The notes: generated by a model not told the origin, from the letters alone. 64,000 nt of DNA from Gracilaria domingensis (GCA_022539475.1 VCMS01000033.1:186001-250000); one strand, 5' to 3'; positions 1 through 9,707 are shown, counted from the first letter of the stretch. Numbers and translations: made by a program.

Positions 1-694
1 GCGTCGAGTGCCTGGCAATCACCGCCGCAACGTCCTTTGCTTCCTTGAGCGCCTCACCCTTCCTAGCCACCCTGGTCACCAGTCCCACGCTCTCCGCCTC
101 ACTGGCGTTCATCTGTCTTCCCGTCAGCACCAGTTCCATAGCCTTTGCTTTTCCAACAGCTCTTACCAGACGCTGCGTCCCTCCAGCACTCGGTATTGTA
201 CCGAGCTGAATCTCGGGCTGTCCAAACTGCGCGTCCTCCGAGGCAATCACAATATCAGCAGCCATCACCAGTTCACACCCGCCCCCCAACGCAAAGCCCG
301 AAACGGCCGCTATGAGCGGTTTCTTCACAGCGGCGATTTCATCCGTCCAGCTCCCAATATCACGTCTGAATCGCGCGGCGTGGTACGAATTGGCAGCCAT
401 TTCCTCAATGTCGTTCCCCGCCGCGAAGACGCGACTGCTTCCCGTTAGGATGATGACGTTGACAGTTGGATCTTGTTCGAAGCCTTTTGTGGCTTCAATG
501 ATTTCTTGAATGGTTTGCTCGTTCAACATGTTCATGTGGCGCGGGCGATGGATCTCTATCAGCGCGATCTTGTCGTCGGCGCTGGCCTGAATGTTGTCAA
601 ACTGTCTTGATTGCACTGGTAGCTGCGAGCCTAGTGACTCGCAGAAAGAGCGCCTGTAGGCGCGGCGCGCATGCGAACAGACCGTACGGAGCAT
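1..694 (-). CDS. Enoyl-CoA hydratase, mitochondrial (3' end outside window)
   Basis: Reading the minus strand from the ATG at 694 gives 231 residues that run off the window start. The product hydrates trans-2-enoyl-CoA in mitochondrial fatty-acid and branched-chain amino-acid breakdown. Residues 1-30 are Arg/Ser-rich without acidic residues except one Glu, a typical mitochondrial presequence. The crotonase core follows: the oxyanion-hole segment AAGNDIEEMA near residue 91, GFALGGGCELVMAADI with catalytic Glu141, and FGQPEIQLGTIPSAGGTQRL with catalytic Glu161. Both Glu residues of the short-chain enoyl-CoA hydratase (ECHS1) family are present. Family members are about 290 residues, so roughly 60 C-terminal residues are missing here. 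No in-frame ATG precedes the chosen start closely. Seen: motifs and presequence. Inferred: matrix location. Confidence 0.93.
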   Translation of the reverse strand, partial: MLRTVCSHARRAYRRSFCESLGSQLPVQSRQFDNIQASADDKIALIEIHRPRHMNMLNEQTIQEIIEATKGFEQDPTVNVIILTGSSRVFAAGNDIEEMAANSYHAARFRRDIGSWTDEIAAVKKPLIAAVSGFALGGGCELVMAADIVIASEDAQFGQPEIQLGTIPSAGGTQRLVRAVGKAKAMELVLTGRQMNASEAESVGLVTRVARKGEALKEAKDVAAVIARHST

Positions 695-809
695 GGTTGC
701 TCGTGAATCTAATGTGGCAATGACGTTGGTGAGGAGCGCCGGACAACGGGCGGAGACGGGGCGCGTGAGGGGGCGTTCTGATCTTCGTTGCTGGTGGAGC
801 AAGTGCACT

Positions 810-832
810 CCGCCGCAGAGACTCTGCGGCGG
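810..832. repeat. Short perfect palindrome in promoter region
   Basis: Perfect 10-bp arms (810-819 and 823-832) around GAC, about 115 bp upstream of the enoyl-CoA hydratase start. It could be a dimeric factor site. Nothing else is recognisable between 695 and 1104. Confidence 0.4.
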
Positions 833-1104
833 ATTGGGATTTCGCGGAAAATCTTTGGGACAAAGTAAAAAAGCGCAAATATTTTTGAAGTGAGCAACGT
901 TTTAGTTTAAGGACACATTTGCAGCACGTGGTCTCTTCATGCTAAAAGAGACTGGTCGTTGGCTATTAGCATGTACATAATAATGCAGTCAGTGTTACAA
1001 CAAAACGAAGAAACAAAAAGAAGGGGAGCCCGGCTCCGCAAGGAGAGTTTTCAAGCCGTTAGGAAGGGGTTGGAAGTACCAGTAACCCATTTCAAGTTAG
1101 ATGT

Positions 1105-1344
1105 TCACCGATGCAGGGCGCATGTATTGCCGTTAGGGCCCGAGCGTTGTCGAGAGTTAACAAAATTGCATAGAAGCGATGAGGCAGAGGTGGCATGATC
1201 CATGACAAACAAAAACGGTGCAGGATGTGCAAGGGTCGGTCTATGCGCAGCCGGAGTGATGCTCTTGACATCTCCCTTCTTGATGTTTGTCTTGGGCGCG
1301 GGGTATCCCTGCGGCTTTCTCGGTCCCTGTGGTTGGCGCGGCAT
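1105..1344 (-). CDS. Possible small basic protein, 79 aa, unknown
   Basis: An ATG at 1344 opens a 79-codon frame, starting MPRQPQGPRKPQGYPAPKTN, rich in Pro, Arg and Lys at the N-terminus and unlike any family I recognise. Support comes from its promoter: a clean TATA box (TATATAAA on the minus strand, 1477-1484) lies about 135 bp upstream, leaving a ~100-nt leader. The C-terminal half has ordinary composition but no motif, and the gene could instead be a longer spliced one whose first exon is seen here. It is tail-to-head with the enoyl-CoA hydratase gene downstream. Low certainty. Confidence 0.35.
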   Translation of the reverse strand: MPRQPQGPRKPQGYPAPKTNIKKGDVKSITPAAHRPTLAHPAPFLFVMDHATSASSLLCNFVNSRQRSGPNGNTCALHR

Positions 1345-2309
1345 GGTGCGAGCGTGAAGGGCAGTGGTAACAAAAAAGAAGAAGGAAGTGCTGACTGAGA
1401 ATGGGTCAGACAAGAGATGCACTGCGGATTGATGTGCGATTTGACGAGCAGCACACAAGTGAAGCAGGGCGGTCGGTTTATATAGGATGCGGTTGGCATC
1501 GAGTGCATTGATGTTTGAGAAAGAGTGAGTGACAGCTCACCAAACATGAAAGGAAGGGAATTTTTCTCTGTCTACTCTCTAAAACGATGATACACGAATA
1601 TGACGAGGAAAGAGAAGATGGAGCATTCGGTCTCGATAATGCTTTCCACACACCGCACCTCGTTCGCGCTGCTCACAACGGGACATTGGTACTGTGTAAA
1701 CAACGCGCCGCGGCGCGTTGCTCGGCGAGTGGCTTCGCAACTGCCTCGCAGAGCGGCAGTCCGCGGCGCGCGGGGAGGCTACAAGTATGGCGAGTGCGGA
1801 AGCGAGGCGCTGTCAGCGCGCAGCACGGGCAGCGCCTCTTGTTGGGCAAACGATCAGCCACCCGAGCAGGTACGGGCGCCCGTAATTCGCGGGCGCGGGT
1901 CAACCTGTTTCCTACAACGCGCCTGCGCGAACAAACCGGCGGCGAAGGGGCGGGGGGGGGGGAGGCGTCAGCGGCGCGCGGGCGCGGCGGTGTGCCACGA
2001 CGGGGGCGCGTGTCGCGCGCGGTGGCCGCGCGCGCCTCTGACGTGTCGGCGCGGCGGCCACGTACGCCAGCTGCCCACGGCGCCACGGCGGGGCGCGCGC
2101 GCGCGCGCGCGCGCCAAATGCCGTCAAGGCGTCGTCACGCGTTGCGCGCGACGGCGCTGGCACATTTGATACGCCAGCGCGACGTGAAAGATGCGCGTCC
2201 GCGCGCGCCGTAAAAGTGCGCGCTGCCGCAGTCTCAAGTGGCGCGCGCGTCTGCTGGCAAAACGCGTCTTCTTCACGTCGCCCCTCGCCGCCGCCGCCGC
2301 CCGCGCACC
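1345..2309. other. GC-rich intergenic/promoter region
   Basis: Very GC-rich, with an alternating GC tract at about 2093-2114 and many long accidental reading frames in all phases whose translations are Arg/Ala/Pro noise. It holds the TATA box noted above and probably the promoter of the plus-strand gene at 2310. No gene is supported here. Confidence 0.5.
1477..1484 (-). promoter_or_regulatory. TATA box
   Basis: TATATAAA on the minus strand, about 135 bp before the ATG of the small 79-aa reading frame. Confidence 0.5.
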
Positions 2310-2783
2310 ATGGACCCCAACATGCCGCCCGACGCAGACTTTCCGCCCGCGCAGCCGCCGCCTTACGCGGGCATTCCGTCGTACCTGCCGCGTGACCCCA
2401 AGACGCGCCCCAACGTGTACCCGCGCCCCAGCGTGGACCCCGAGAAAATCGCCATCGTTCCGGCCGCCAACAAGCCCGCCGCGCCGCTTGACTACAGCAA
2501 GCTGTTCCGCGGCGAGGACGTGACCCAAGAGCGCCGCATGCGTGATGCCGCTGCCGCCGCCGCCGCCGCCGCCTCCGCCTCCGCCTCCGCCTCCGCGTCT
2601 GGCGCCGCCTCCGACTCAAGTAGAGGCGCGCTGCCCAGCGCCGGCGGCGCCAGCGCCGGCGGTGCCAGCGCCGCGACGGTGTCTTCGTCGAGGGGCTCGA
2701 CCGTGCCCCGGCAGACGGGCGGCGCGCGCGTCTGGTCGCCGGCCGCGAGAAACGCTCACCTCGGCGCCAGGAAGCATAGCTAG
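2310..2783 (+). CDS. Hypothetical Pro/Ala-rich protein, 157 aa
   Basis: The ATG at 2310 sits in a good eukaryotic context (gcaccATGg). The first ~80 residues have balanced composition, with segments such as YAGIPSYLPRDPKTRPNVYP and APLDYSKLFRGEDVTQERRM. An Ala/Ser low-complexity stretch and a Gly/Ser/Arg tail follow. No signal peptide, membrane segment or known domain is visible. The ordered N-terminal half argues for a true gene, whereas the antisense frame is almost pure Arg. It lies 108 bp upstream of POP7 on the same strand. Function unknown; possibly a nuclear or cytosolic adaptor by composition, but that is only inference. Confidence 0.6.
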   Translation: MDPNMPPDADFPPAQPPPYAGIPSYLPRDPKTRPNVYPRPSVDPEKIAIVPAANKPAAPLDYSKLFRGEDVTQERRMRDAAAAAAAAASASASASASGAASDSSRGALPSAGGASAGGASAATVSSSRGSTVPRQTGGARVWSPAARNAHLGARKHS

Positions 2784-2891
2784 CTCTTTTTTTCATGTTT
2801 GTGCTGTTTTTCTTTCTATTCGTAAATATGTGTCAACACCACCTACCTTCGCAATAGCTTCGCCGCTGCCTGCATCTTTGTAGAGACATAC

Positions 2892-3623
2892 ATGCGCGCT
2901 GACCGCCACATCATGTCTCACAAGCGCAAGAGAGCGCCGCCGCAAGCCACCGGGCCGCAGCAACAAGCCGTGCCGCCGCAGGCAACCGAGCCGCCGCAGG
3001 CAGCCGTGCCGCCGCAAGTAGCGCCGCCGCCGCAAGCGCCGCGCACGCCCGAGGCGTCGCAATGTACGCAAGCGCGCGCTCTCAACGACTCTCGCGTCTC
3101 GCGCGCGGCCTCGCCGCCGCCGCCGCCACTAACATGTTTTCGCCACCGCCCTGCGTCACCGCGCGCGCGCGCGTACCCAGATCGCGTGATTCGGCGGCTG
3201 CCGAACGCGGTGAGCAACTCGCACAACATCCATGTGTCGCGCCGCACCAATTTCCACGCGCTGCACAAGCGCGTGATGCGGCTGCTGACGGCGAGCGAGC
3301 GCGCCGTGGTGCTGCATGCGATGGGCGCGGCGATTAACAAGTGCTGCCAGTTGGCGCTTGGCGTGCAGCGTCGCGCGAGCGGCACCGTTTCGCTGCAGCT
3401 GCGCACAAGTACGCAGGTGGTTTACGATGACTACCACCCGCTGGTCGAGGTTTGTTTCGTATAATGTTCCGTCATGCGCTGTATCGGTCGTATCTAACAC
3501 ACGCGTTTGCGGTTGCGCCGCTTGCTTTGGATGCCGCGGGCGCAGGGCCTGGACATGGTCACCAAGTCGCGCAACGTCTCGGCGGTGCATGTGACCCTCT
3601 GTCGCACACCGCGCTTTGTGTAG
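2892..3623 (+). CDS. POP7: RNase P/MRP protein subunit POP7/Rpp20 (Alba family), two exons
   Basis: Joining exon 1 (2892-3449) to exon 2 (3546-3623) gives about 211 residues. The product is the Alba-type subunit that binds the P3 RNA domain of nuclear RNase P and RNase MRP (tRNA 5' maturation, rRNA processing). After a Pro/Gln-rich N-terminus, the segment from YPDRVIRRLP through NIHVSRRTNFHALHKRVMRL and VVLHAMGAAINKCCQLAL to SGTVSLQLRTSTQVVYDDY follows the Rpp20 fold. Exon 2 supplies the last strand (TKSRNVSAVHVTLCRTPRFV), matching the conserved xxNxSAIHIRVFR end of Rpp20. Without splicing the frame ends within six codons of the donor. The start may be 2892 or the second Met at 2913. Family assignment is from recalled motifs. 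Confidence 0.8.
3450..3545 (+). other. Phase-0 intron of POP7 (96 bp)
   Basis: Donor GTTTGT at 3450 and acceptor CGCAG ending 3545. Removal keeps frame and restores the final Alba beta strand. The donor is not the GTAAGT or GTACGT form seen in the other introns of this window. Confidence 0.75.
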
Positions 3624-3783
3624 TAAAAACAAATGCTGCTTCACACGTGGCGTGCACGCCGCGCAAAACCGCGTCATATCGTATGACGCAACCGGCAACA
3701 GCGGCCGCTGTCCGAAATGGACAAGCCGCCCGCGCCAGCGCCCCCCCACCCCTTCGCCCTTAGCCCTTAGCCGCGCCATAGCA

Positions 3784-4179
3784 ATGGGCACGTGGATGCC
3801 AACCGCCGCCCCCGAGCTCATCCGCCAGCAGTGGGTACCGCCCGTCGACGTCGACGCCCCGCTCTCCGAGCGCGCCATCATCGCCTTGGAGGCCGCCTTG
3901 CAAAAGCGCCGCGACCAGGCGCATCAGCTGCGCGCGCCCCAGCCCATGGGCCTCTGCCTAGCCGCCGCCAGCCGCGCGCAGCAGCCCCCTTCCGAGGCGG
4001 CCGACAGCCACGATCTCCCCGACGACGATCGCATGGACGACGTTCAGAGTGACGCCATGTCCGCCAGCGACTTTGGCGCCCTCAGCCACGCGTCTATGGA
4101 CGATGATGCGCCGCCGCCGCACGCTGACGCGGCGTCCGATCCGGTGGACGACGATGACGACTTGGCGCGCTTTCTGTAG
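3784..4179 (+). CDS. Hypothetical acidic-tailed protein, 131 aa
   Basis: The ATG at 3784 opens 131 codons. The N-terminal third looks like a helix-forming region (ELIRQQWVPPVDVDAPLSER, then IIALEAALQKRRDQ). The C-terminal half is increasingly acidic (DLPDDDRMDDVQ, DPVDDDDDLARFL). I recognise no family. The frame continues upstream to about 3616, but without the composition of the main part, so the internal Met is preferred. It lies 160 bp downstream of POP7 on the same strand. A small nuclear regulatory protein is possible from the acidic tail; this is inference only. Confidence 0.55.
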   Translation: MGTWMPTAAPELIRQQWVPPVDVDAPLSERAIIALEAALQKRRDQAHQLRAPQPMGLCLAAASRAQQPPSEAADSHDLPDDDRMDDVQSDAMSASDFGALSHASMDDDAPPPHADAASDPVDDDDDLARFL

Positions 4180-4395
4180 CCGCCTCCGCTGGCTACGTGT
4201 GTGGGCCACATTGGTCGATCTCGCCGCTGCCTGCCAGCTGCGCGAGCTGCACTGCTCCTCAACCGTTCGTTGCGCAATGTCTCATCGTACATTGCGTCAC
4301 AATTCACCTTCACACGCGCTTGTTCAAACGTCTTTGTCGCCGCCGTCGTTTGCTCCCTCTCTTCTTTCCTCGCCTTCATCCTGAGACTCGCCGTC

Positions 4396-4731
4396 ATGGC
4401 CGCCCCAGCACTCGCCGCCACCGCCACGTCTCTCACTGTCTTCGCACTGGGCTCGGTCGCAAATGTAGCTGCTTCGAACAAGCCGCTTGCCGCGCGTTCG
4501 TGGCTGCCTAGTGGCGGCTTCGTCGGCGTTGTCAATGGTCATGGATCAACTGCTGTTGCTGAACCTAACGCCCCGAGTACGCCGCAAGCCCGTCCGACAG
4601 GCAGCAACTCGCCTATCGGAGGGAAGACCGACAAGCCGGCTCCGCCTTGCCCCTTTGGTCGCTTTCCAAAGCACAAGCCCACCAAGCTTCCGGGTCCGCC
4701 AAAGCCTTATAGCCCAGCTGACAGCCCGTGA
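4396..4731 (+). CDS. Hypothetical small secreted protein, 111 aa
   Basis: Starting at the ATG at 4396, the first ~27 residues (MAAPALAATATSLTVFALGS and on) form a hydrophobic Ala-rich stretch resembling a signal peptide or uncleaved anchor. The rest is Pro/Gly/Lys-rich and disordered, ending PGPPKPYSPADSP. No Cys framework or known domain. It is convergent with the FG-GAP gene; only ~125 bp separate the stop codons. Function unknown. Confidence 0.5.
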   Translation: MAAPALAATATSLTVFALGSVANVAASNKPLAARSWLPSGGFVGVVNGHGSTAVAEPNAPSTPQARPTGSNSPIGGKTDKPAPPCPFGRFPKHKPTKLPGPPKPYSPADSP

Positions 4732-4856
4732 GTTGTGTCTTTCTGGAGCTCGTGGTCGTGCGCTTTGCTTCACACAGTTTTTGATGCTGATTTATTAAAA
4801 GCTTTGCTTCAGCTATGAGCTTTGTTTGCACACACTAGTCGCTTCGAGTTTGCCAG

Positions 4857-6581
4857 CTAGTAAACTATCTTCGTTACGCTCTCAGCTTGGTATGCTTCGC
4901 GATGGCAGAACACAGCTCCAGCTTCATCCGTTTTCTCTCCGTCGTTCACGTAATGAATCTTCTCTATAAACGTGCGAGAACAATACGAGTCTCCAAAAGC
5001 ATCGCAAATGTACTCATTCGGTCCAATCCGACAGTCTCTTGGAGAACATACGTAATTCACCCCACCCAGAGCCCGAAGTACGTCCATACAAACAGCCCCT
5101 CCCGTTACCGATTGCTTCTTTGCGCACCGACAATGCGTCGCGTTGTACGGTGGCAGTTCATTCACGTTTAGAATCACCGGCACTGGAGCGCCTGGAATCA
5201 CCACGTTTTCTGTGATTGTCTTCTGTACGCCGTTGCAGTACATACCTCCTCCTGGCGCGGGGCCTTCCACTACGTACGACGTCAACGTACGTTCGGTTCG
5301 CATGCACAATTCTGCCCCATCGCACATGCACGAGAAAGATGCCTTGCAGTCACGAGTCTCGCATAGAGTCTTTCCGGTCGATGCTTCCGTGCCAGTTACC
5401 TGCGTGCATTGCATCGAACCCACTGGCGGTGGGTTTGATGCACACGCGCAATGTGTATCATTAAAGAAGCAGCTGCTTGAGATATCCGCTCGGACTAGAG
5501 GCGTATCCAAACGAAGTGATGCCAGTTTTTTTCTGGGCGTCATCTTTTTCTCAATGTTGTGTAGCATCTTCTGATCCTCTGCTGAAGAGATGACATACGC
5601 TCCCTTGATTTCTCCTCCCTTGCGGACAAGCAGCATTGACGTCTTGTTGCTCAGAATATCGACAATCTTCTTGGAGAGAATGGATCGGCTAAGATCGTGC
5701 GAGTATTTAGCATCGCCACCGTTAGCGGATTGGGCCACTACTGTTTCGATTGTCTTGGCTGATAACTTCGCACTGTTGATCACGTTTCCTTTGTCCGATA
5801 TCTGCAAGATGTAAAATGCGCCTTTTCCTCCTGCGACTGTGCGATCGCCAGGTGCTGTGACAGTAACGAATGAAAAGTTGGGTGTATCGCTTGCAATTTT
5901 CTCTACCGAGTCACCGAATCGATCTCCCTCGGCGAGTGGTGAGCTGACGAAGCCGTACTTACCGGGCACCAGATCTCTCGTGTACAGAAACTTGTTGTCG
6001 CCGGACATGAGGTATAGACGAATGGTACCGGTGTCGTTCATGGAAGCCGGGTTTGCCACAATGTAATCTTCAAATCCATTTCCGTCAACATCTCCGACTA
6101 TGGTCACCTTTTCGCGTGGAATGTCAGAATGTCCGATTCGAATGGATGACTGCGACAGGCGCTTCTGAGAAGCGTCTGTCACTGACTTTATCATTTCTTT
6201 CAATACGCGAGCGAGAGATGGATTGTCCCCGCCCTTTGCATTCTCTTCGGCGCCCTCCTTTTTATTGCTGCTGTCCGTAGTGTTATCGGAAAGGCGGTTG
6301 ATGCCGACTTCTGGGGAAGTGGAAAGTTCGTTTTGAATGGCCTTTTCCGACAGTTCTTTCATCTCCGCTATGTGCTTAAGGAAATCCAGGTTCCATGTGG
6401 ACGCGTTCTTGTCTGGCACCGTGTTCTTATCCTTTGGGCGGAGATTCTCAATTGCTTTCTTTACCCGGGCAAGGCTTGTCATACTGAACGGGTTTTCCTG
6501 TTCTTCACTGCCGTGTATTAAGCCAAAGAGCAGCGCACAAACGGCAATGAAGGCCCATCGATGCGAAAGATTGCAACTCAT
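4857..6581 (-). CDS. Secreted FG-GAP protein with tandem Cys-rich modules, 574 aa
   Basis: The ATG at 6581 is the first Met of the open frame and begins a signal peptide (basic MSCNLSHRW, then a hydrophobic core ending near GLIHG). A charged linker with possible coiled coil (residues ~30-150) is followed by an FG-GAP calcium-loop motif, GDVDGNGFEDYIVANP, as in integrin-alpha-type propellers, though only one strong copy is visible. The last ~210 residues contain two related Cys-rich modules. Each begins NxTHCxC, has an RDC and ends in a YC/MYC-type Cys pair, so they look like a tandem duplication with N-glycosylation sites at the module start. Likely extracellular or cell-wall associated. Binding partner unknown. 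The gene is complete and unspliced. Confidence 0.8.
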   Translation of the reverse strand: MSCNLSHRWAFIAVCALLFGLIHGSEEQENPFSMTSLARVKKAIENLRPKDKNTVPDKNASTWNLDFLKHIAEMKELSEKAIQNELSTSPEVGINRLSDNTTDSSNKKEGAEENAKGGDNPSLARVLKEMIKSVTDASQKRLSQSSIRIGHSDIPREKVTIVGDVDGNGFEDYIVANPASMNDTGTIRLYLMSGDNKFLYTRDLVPGKYGFVSSPLAEGDRFGDSVEKIASDTPNFSFVTVTAPGDRTVAGGKGAFYILQISDKGNVINSAKLSAKTIETVVAQSANGGDAKYSHDLSRSILSKKIVDILSNKTSMLLVRKGGEIKGAYVISSAEDQKMLHNIEKKMTPRKKLASLRLDTPLVRADISSSCFFNDTHCACASNPPPVGSMQCTQVTGTEASTGKTLCETRDCKASFSCMCDGAELCMRTERTLTSYVVEGPAPGGGMYCNGVQKTITENVVIPGAPVPVILNVNELPPYNATHCRCAKKQSVTGGAVCMDVLRALGGVNYVCSPRDCRIGPNEYICDAFGDSYCSRTFIEKIHYVNDGEKTDEAGAVFCHREAYQAESVTKIVY

Positions 6582-7647
6582 TGTTGAAAACAAAGCCACT
6601 GGTCTACGTCTGCGGGAAATGAATGGAGGAACGTGCAGTCAGATTAACGATGTTTCCACCTTTCTCGTACAATGAGGTACCTTGTCACCAGTTGGGCATG
6701 TAGATGCTCAGTTTCTTATCACCTGTGTCTCCTCTCAAAACCTCGACAGTCATTCGAATCAGACATCAGGCTGTGGGAGCACGTTCTTCACGGAGATTTT
6801 AATTAGAACGAACTGCAACGGCGTTGTAGCAACTCGTGACGTGTATTGCAGGCAGTTTGACTAGCCCAGCCAAGGTATTAAGGGAAGACGTTCACATGCC
6901 CGCTTAACATTTGCGCTACCCGCCGGTCTGATAAGCAATTCCTTTCCAAGAAAAAGTGACAGCGTGAGTGTCTTCATAGTTCTAATTAGACGCGCCGTTG
7001 AAATCTTGACAGTCATTCTTATGCGTTCTGCATATTTCGAATAAGAACGGTGAATAGGGAACCCCTACAAAAGGAGAACGAAAGCATGAACTGCTAATGA
7101 TGGACGCTCGATTTTGGGAATTCATGTTGAAATGGGAGGATAAAAGCTCACAGAGTTGAAGGATAGTTACTGAAGGAGGTAGTTACTGGAAAGCATGCAT
7201 CCTGATCCACATTAATCTCATGAGGCGACAGCATACAGTTTGCTTGTCTCCCTGAGAGAAGAAGTTGAGTTGTACCCAAGAGTGCAGTTCGGTATTGAGT
7301 TACAACAGAGATATTTGAAACAAATAGGTTACTGATCGGATCTATGTAGTGTTCGACTTACTGTAACTTAGTTGACTCCGCAAGATCATCGAGAGGCTCT
7401 TGTCGGGCAATACCCCTCAAGTTGAGGGCCTCAACCGGACAGGACATGGAACCAATAAGCTGAGTGTTTTCTGTGGGAGCTCGCACACTTTGGTTTCTCG
7501 GGCCAAGAGTATAACGGTCAAGATGCAAAAACAACATGCTGTCCAATTCCGCCTACAAAAACTGAAACTCTCCGAGTTCAAGACCGAACATGCATCAGGA
7601 ACGAAAGCAATAATTCAACGTATTGGCCAATGCTCCCAGAGTACAAG

Positions 7648-7742
7648 GAGGGCTAGCCGCTATTGCCCTTTAAGAACATTGGCCAGTCCCGGAAGGTTAT
7701 GGCTCATAACATAATGAGGGCTAGCTTTCTAGGAGGGCTAGC
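7648..7742. repeat. Three copies of GAGGGCTAGC
   Basis: The 10-mer occurs at 7648-7657, 7716-7725 and 7733-7742. The first and third are extended to GGAGGGCTAGCC. ATTGGCCA also precedes this region twice. The cluster ends 20 bp before the perfect hairpin at 7762. Confidence 0.6.
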
Positions 7743-7761
7743 CTTATGCCCCCTGGAGTCC

Positions 7762-7804
7762 AGCCGACAGCGTGGGTCCGGGGCCTGAACCCACGCTGTC
7801 GGCT
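7762..7804. repeat. Perfect hairpin, 16-bp arms, 11-nt loop
   Basis: Arms 7762-7777 (AGCCGACAGCGTGGGT) and 7789-7804 are exact reverse complements around CCGGGGCCTGA. No gene overlaps it. Confidence 0.8.
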
Positions 7805-8821
7805 GTATTGCTTTGAAACTTTACGCCCCTGTATTTCCGAAATCTGAAGTGTCTGCCTCTAGAGCCTTACACAGACGACCGAAGGCCTCTAATGCACGTA
7901 CGGGGCATGCGTTGAGCCATCTGAAGTGAGATTATCCACACTTTGAAGAGCGCCACAAGCGAAAGACGTCCATGACAAAGACGAATCATCTTCTTCGACA
8001 AATGATGAGACGCCCGGTTTCGGCCTTGCGATATTCCGCGCGCCGAATATGAAACGATAGAGCGAAAGAGGAGAGAAAGATGTTACCTACGGAGCCAATA
8101 ATTCATTTAGTAAAGATAAAAAGGCAGTCATGTGCATGTCTTGCACTTCACCGTCTACCTACTACTTGTAGTTGCCGGTCAACAGCGGTCGGACCCTCTT
8201 TGTCAGAGCCTCTAACTTCAAGAGGAAAACACTGACATACACGTAACGGGGAAAGAAGAGAGCGCAGACGCTTTCAAAGAGGAGCCCTACTCGCCTATAA
8301 TTCTGGAATCCTTGCAAAAGCAGTCATTCACCTCACCGGGGTCCAAGTTTTGTTCACAACTTCATGAATCTTTCGAAGGACTCTCAGAACCATGATTATT
8401 AGGTCTCAAGAATCGCAGAAGGCTCTAGTAGCAGTGACATGAGGCGCTCTGCTGACAAGCGCTTCGAAAAAGAAATGTCGCGGTGTGAAAACCGTTAATT
8501 CCGACACCGGACGGCAACAACGCACACTGTGTATACTCTGTGAACTGCGCACGTATAATCATATACCGTATGATCATCGCATCATGTGATTCACATGCAC
8601 AAAGCAAATGGTCACATGACGCCTTGACGTTGACCACCATTGTGAATAACATATAGCATTTTGACAATTCATACATTCACAAAGAATCCGACACTGTCAT
8701 ACCGAGAAAAGCGAAAAGCGGCGATGACGAAAAGAGAGAATCATGTCCACACGCGAAAAAGGCATTGCAACAGTGTGACCATTATCCGCTTCAAAGGCCG
8801 CACGCGAAAACAGGCGGCAGC

Positions 8822-9373
8822 TCACAGCACTCTCGGCGTCCGTCTCGATTTATCGTGCGCATTAACATAATCCGTTACAGCCTTAGCAGCATCCTTGAAC
8901 TCTTCATGCATCGGTTGCTGATCCAAATTCGAAGGGTCAACAAGGGCATACATAGGAACCTCGTACAAAGCGCCGAGTTCATCAAACATGCTCTGCATGG
9001 TGCCCCGCCGGCTAGCAGGTCTCAATCCGGCGGCCTTGACCGTCTCATCTCTCAACTCGTCCTACATACAAGCGCGGCCCAAAAACACAAAGGAAGTCAG
9101 AAACATTTCATGCGACACTTGGAACTTGCAAGTTGGAAGTGATAGCATAGCAAAACGTACGGATTCGGCCTCGGCAGCAAAGCGCAGAGCCTGCCACATT
9201 TCGCTGCGACCCTCAATTCTGGTCTCCCAAAACTCATTTCTTAGGCGCGTGAGATGCTGAGTAGAGATGGCCGGCTCAACTCGCCACGCGCGCGGTGCGC
9301 GTAAGTGGCCGTCCCACTCAGGGAGGTCGGCGGCGCGGCCTCGCTGCGCGTCCTTCGAAGAAGCACAGCCCAT
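8822..9373 (-). CDS. UBTD-type (DC-UbP) N-terminal domain protein, two exons
   Basis: Exon 1 (9373-9161, 71 codons) plus exon 2 (9061-8822) gives 150 residues. The splice junction reads AEAES/DELRDETVKAAG. Together with LTRLRNEFWETRIEGRSEMW and MFDELGALYEVPMYALVDP it reproduces the UBTD1/2 N-terminal ubiquitin-binding domain (EFWDT, EGRxEIWxALKAAA, YDELGxxYxLPxYCL). The C-terminal ubiquitin-like domain of animal UBTDs is absent; the protein stops soon after the first domain. The N-terminus MGCASSK is a classic N-myristoylation and palmitoylation signal, so plasma or endomembrane attachment is likely. A role as a scaffold between ubiquitin E2/E3 and client proteins is known for the family and inferred here. 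Complete gene. Confidence 0.82.
9062..9160 (-). other. Phase-0 intron of the UBTD-type gene (99 bp)
   Basis: Minus-strand donor GTACGT at 9160 and acceptor TATGTAG ending at 9062. Removal joins two halves of one conserved domain in frame. Confidence 0.8.
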
Positions 9374-9707
9374 GCGCCTAAACGCGCACCCAAATGCGCG
9401 AGATGCAAAACGTCGACGTCGACGAGGGCAGGCTGCCGGCAGGCAACGCTTGGCGACAGGGACAGAAGTAAGGCTTGAAAGGAATCAACGCGGATTGCAA
9501 CACGTCAGTTGCAATGGGCTTTACGAAAGCGTGACAGCAGCATGCGAGCTGCCATGCTAACCGAAACGGCTTACGGCGACTACATGGGTACGTGTACTGC
9601 ACCAGAGCAAAGAAAAACTGCCACGTAAGCCGCGTCTGCCGCGCATTGCGCTCGGCCCCCGTGTCCCCGTCTCCCCCTCCTTCACCGTAATCTTGCTCAC
9701 AATTTTG
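9374..9707. other. Intergenic region
   Basis: Short spacer holding the UBTD gene promoter and the 3' end of the PDI gene. No gene, TATA box or repeat stands out. Confidence 0.4.

Larger units (their letters stand above)
6582..8821. other. Intergenic region with repeats, no gene seen
   Basis: About 2.2 kb without a convincing coding frame. It contains the shared 5' region of the FG-GAP gene, three copies of GAGGGCTAGC and a perfect 16-bp-arm hairpin (separate entries). Otherwise AT-neutral sequence without recognisable content. Confidence 0.5.

Noticed and set aside
1912-2796. 294-codon Arg-rich frame on the minus strand
   Set aside because: Antisense shadow in GC-rich DNA; almost only Arg/Ala/Pro, whereas the plus-strand protein at 2310 has ordered composition.
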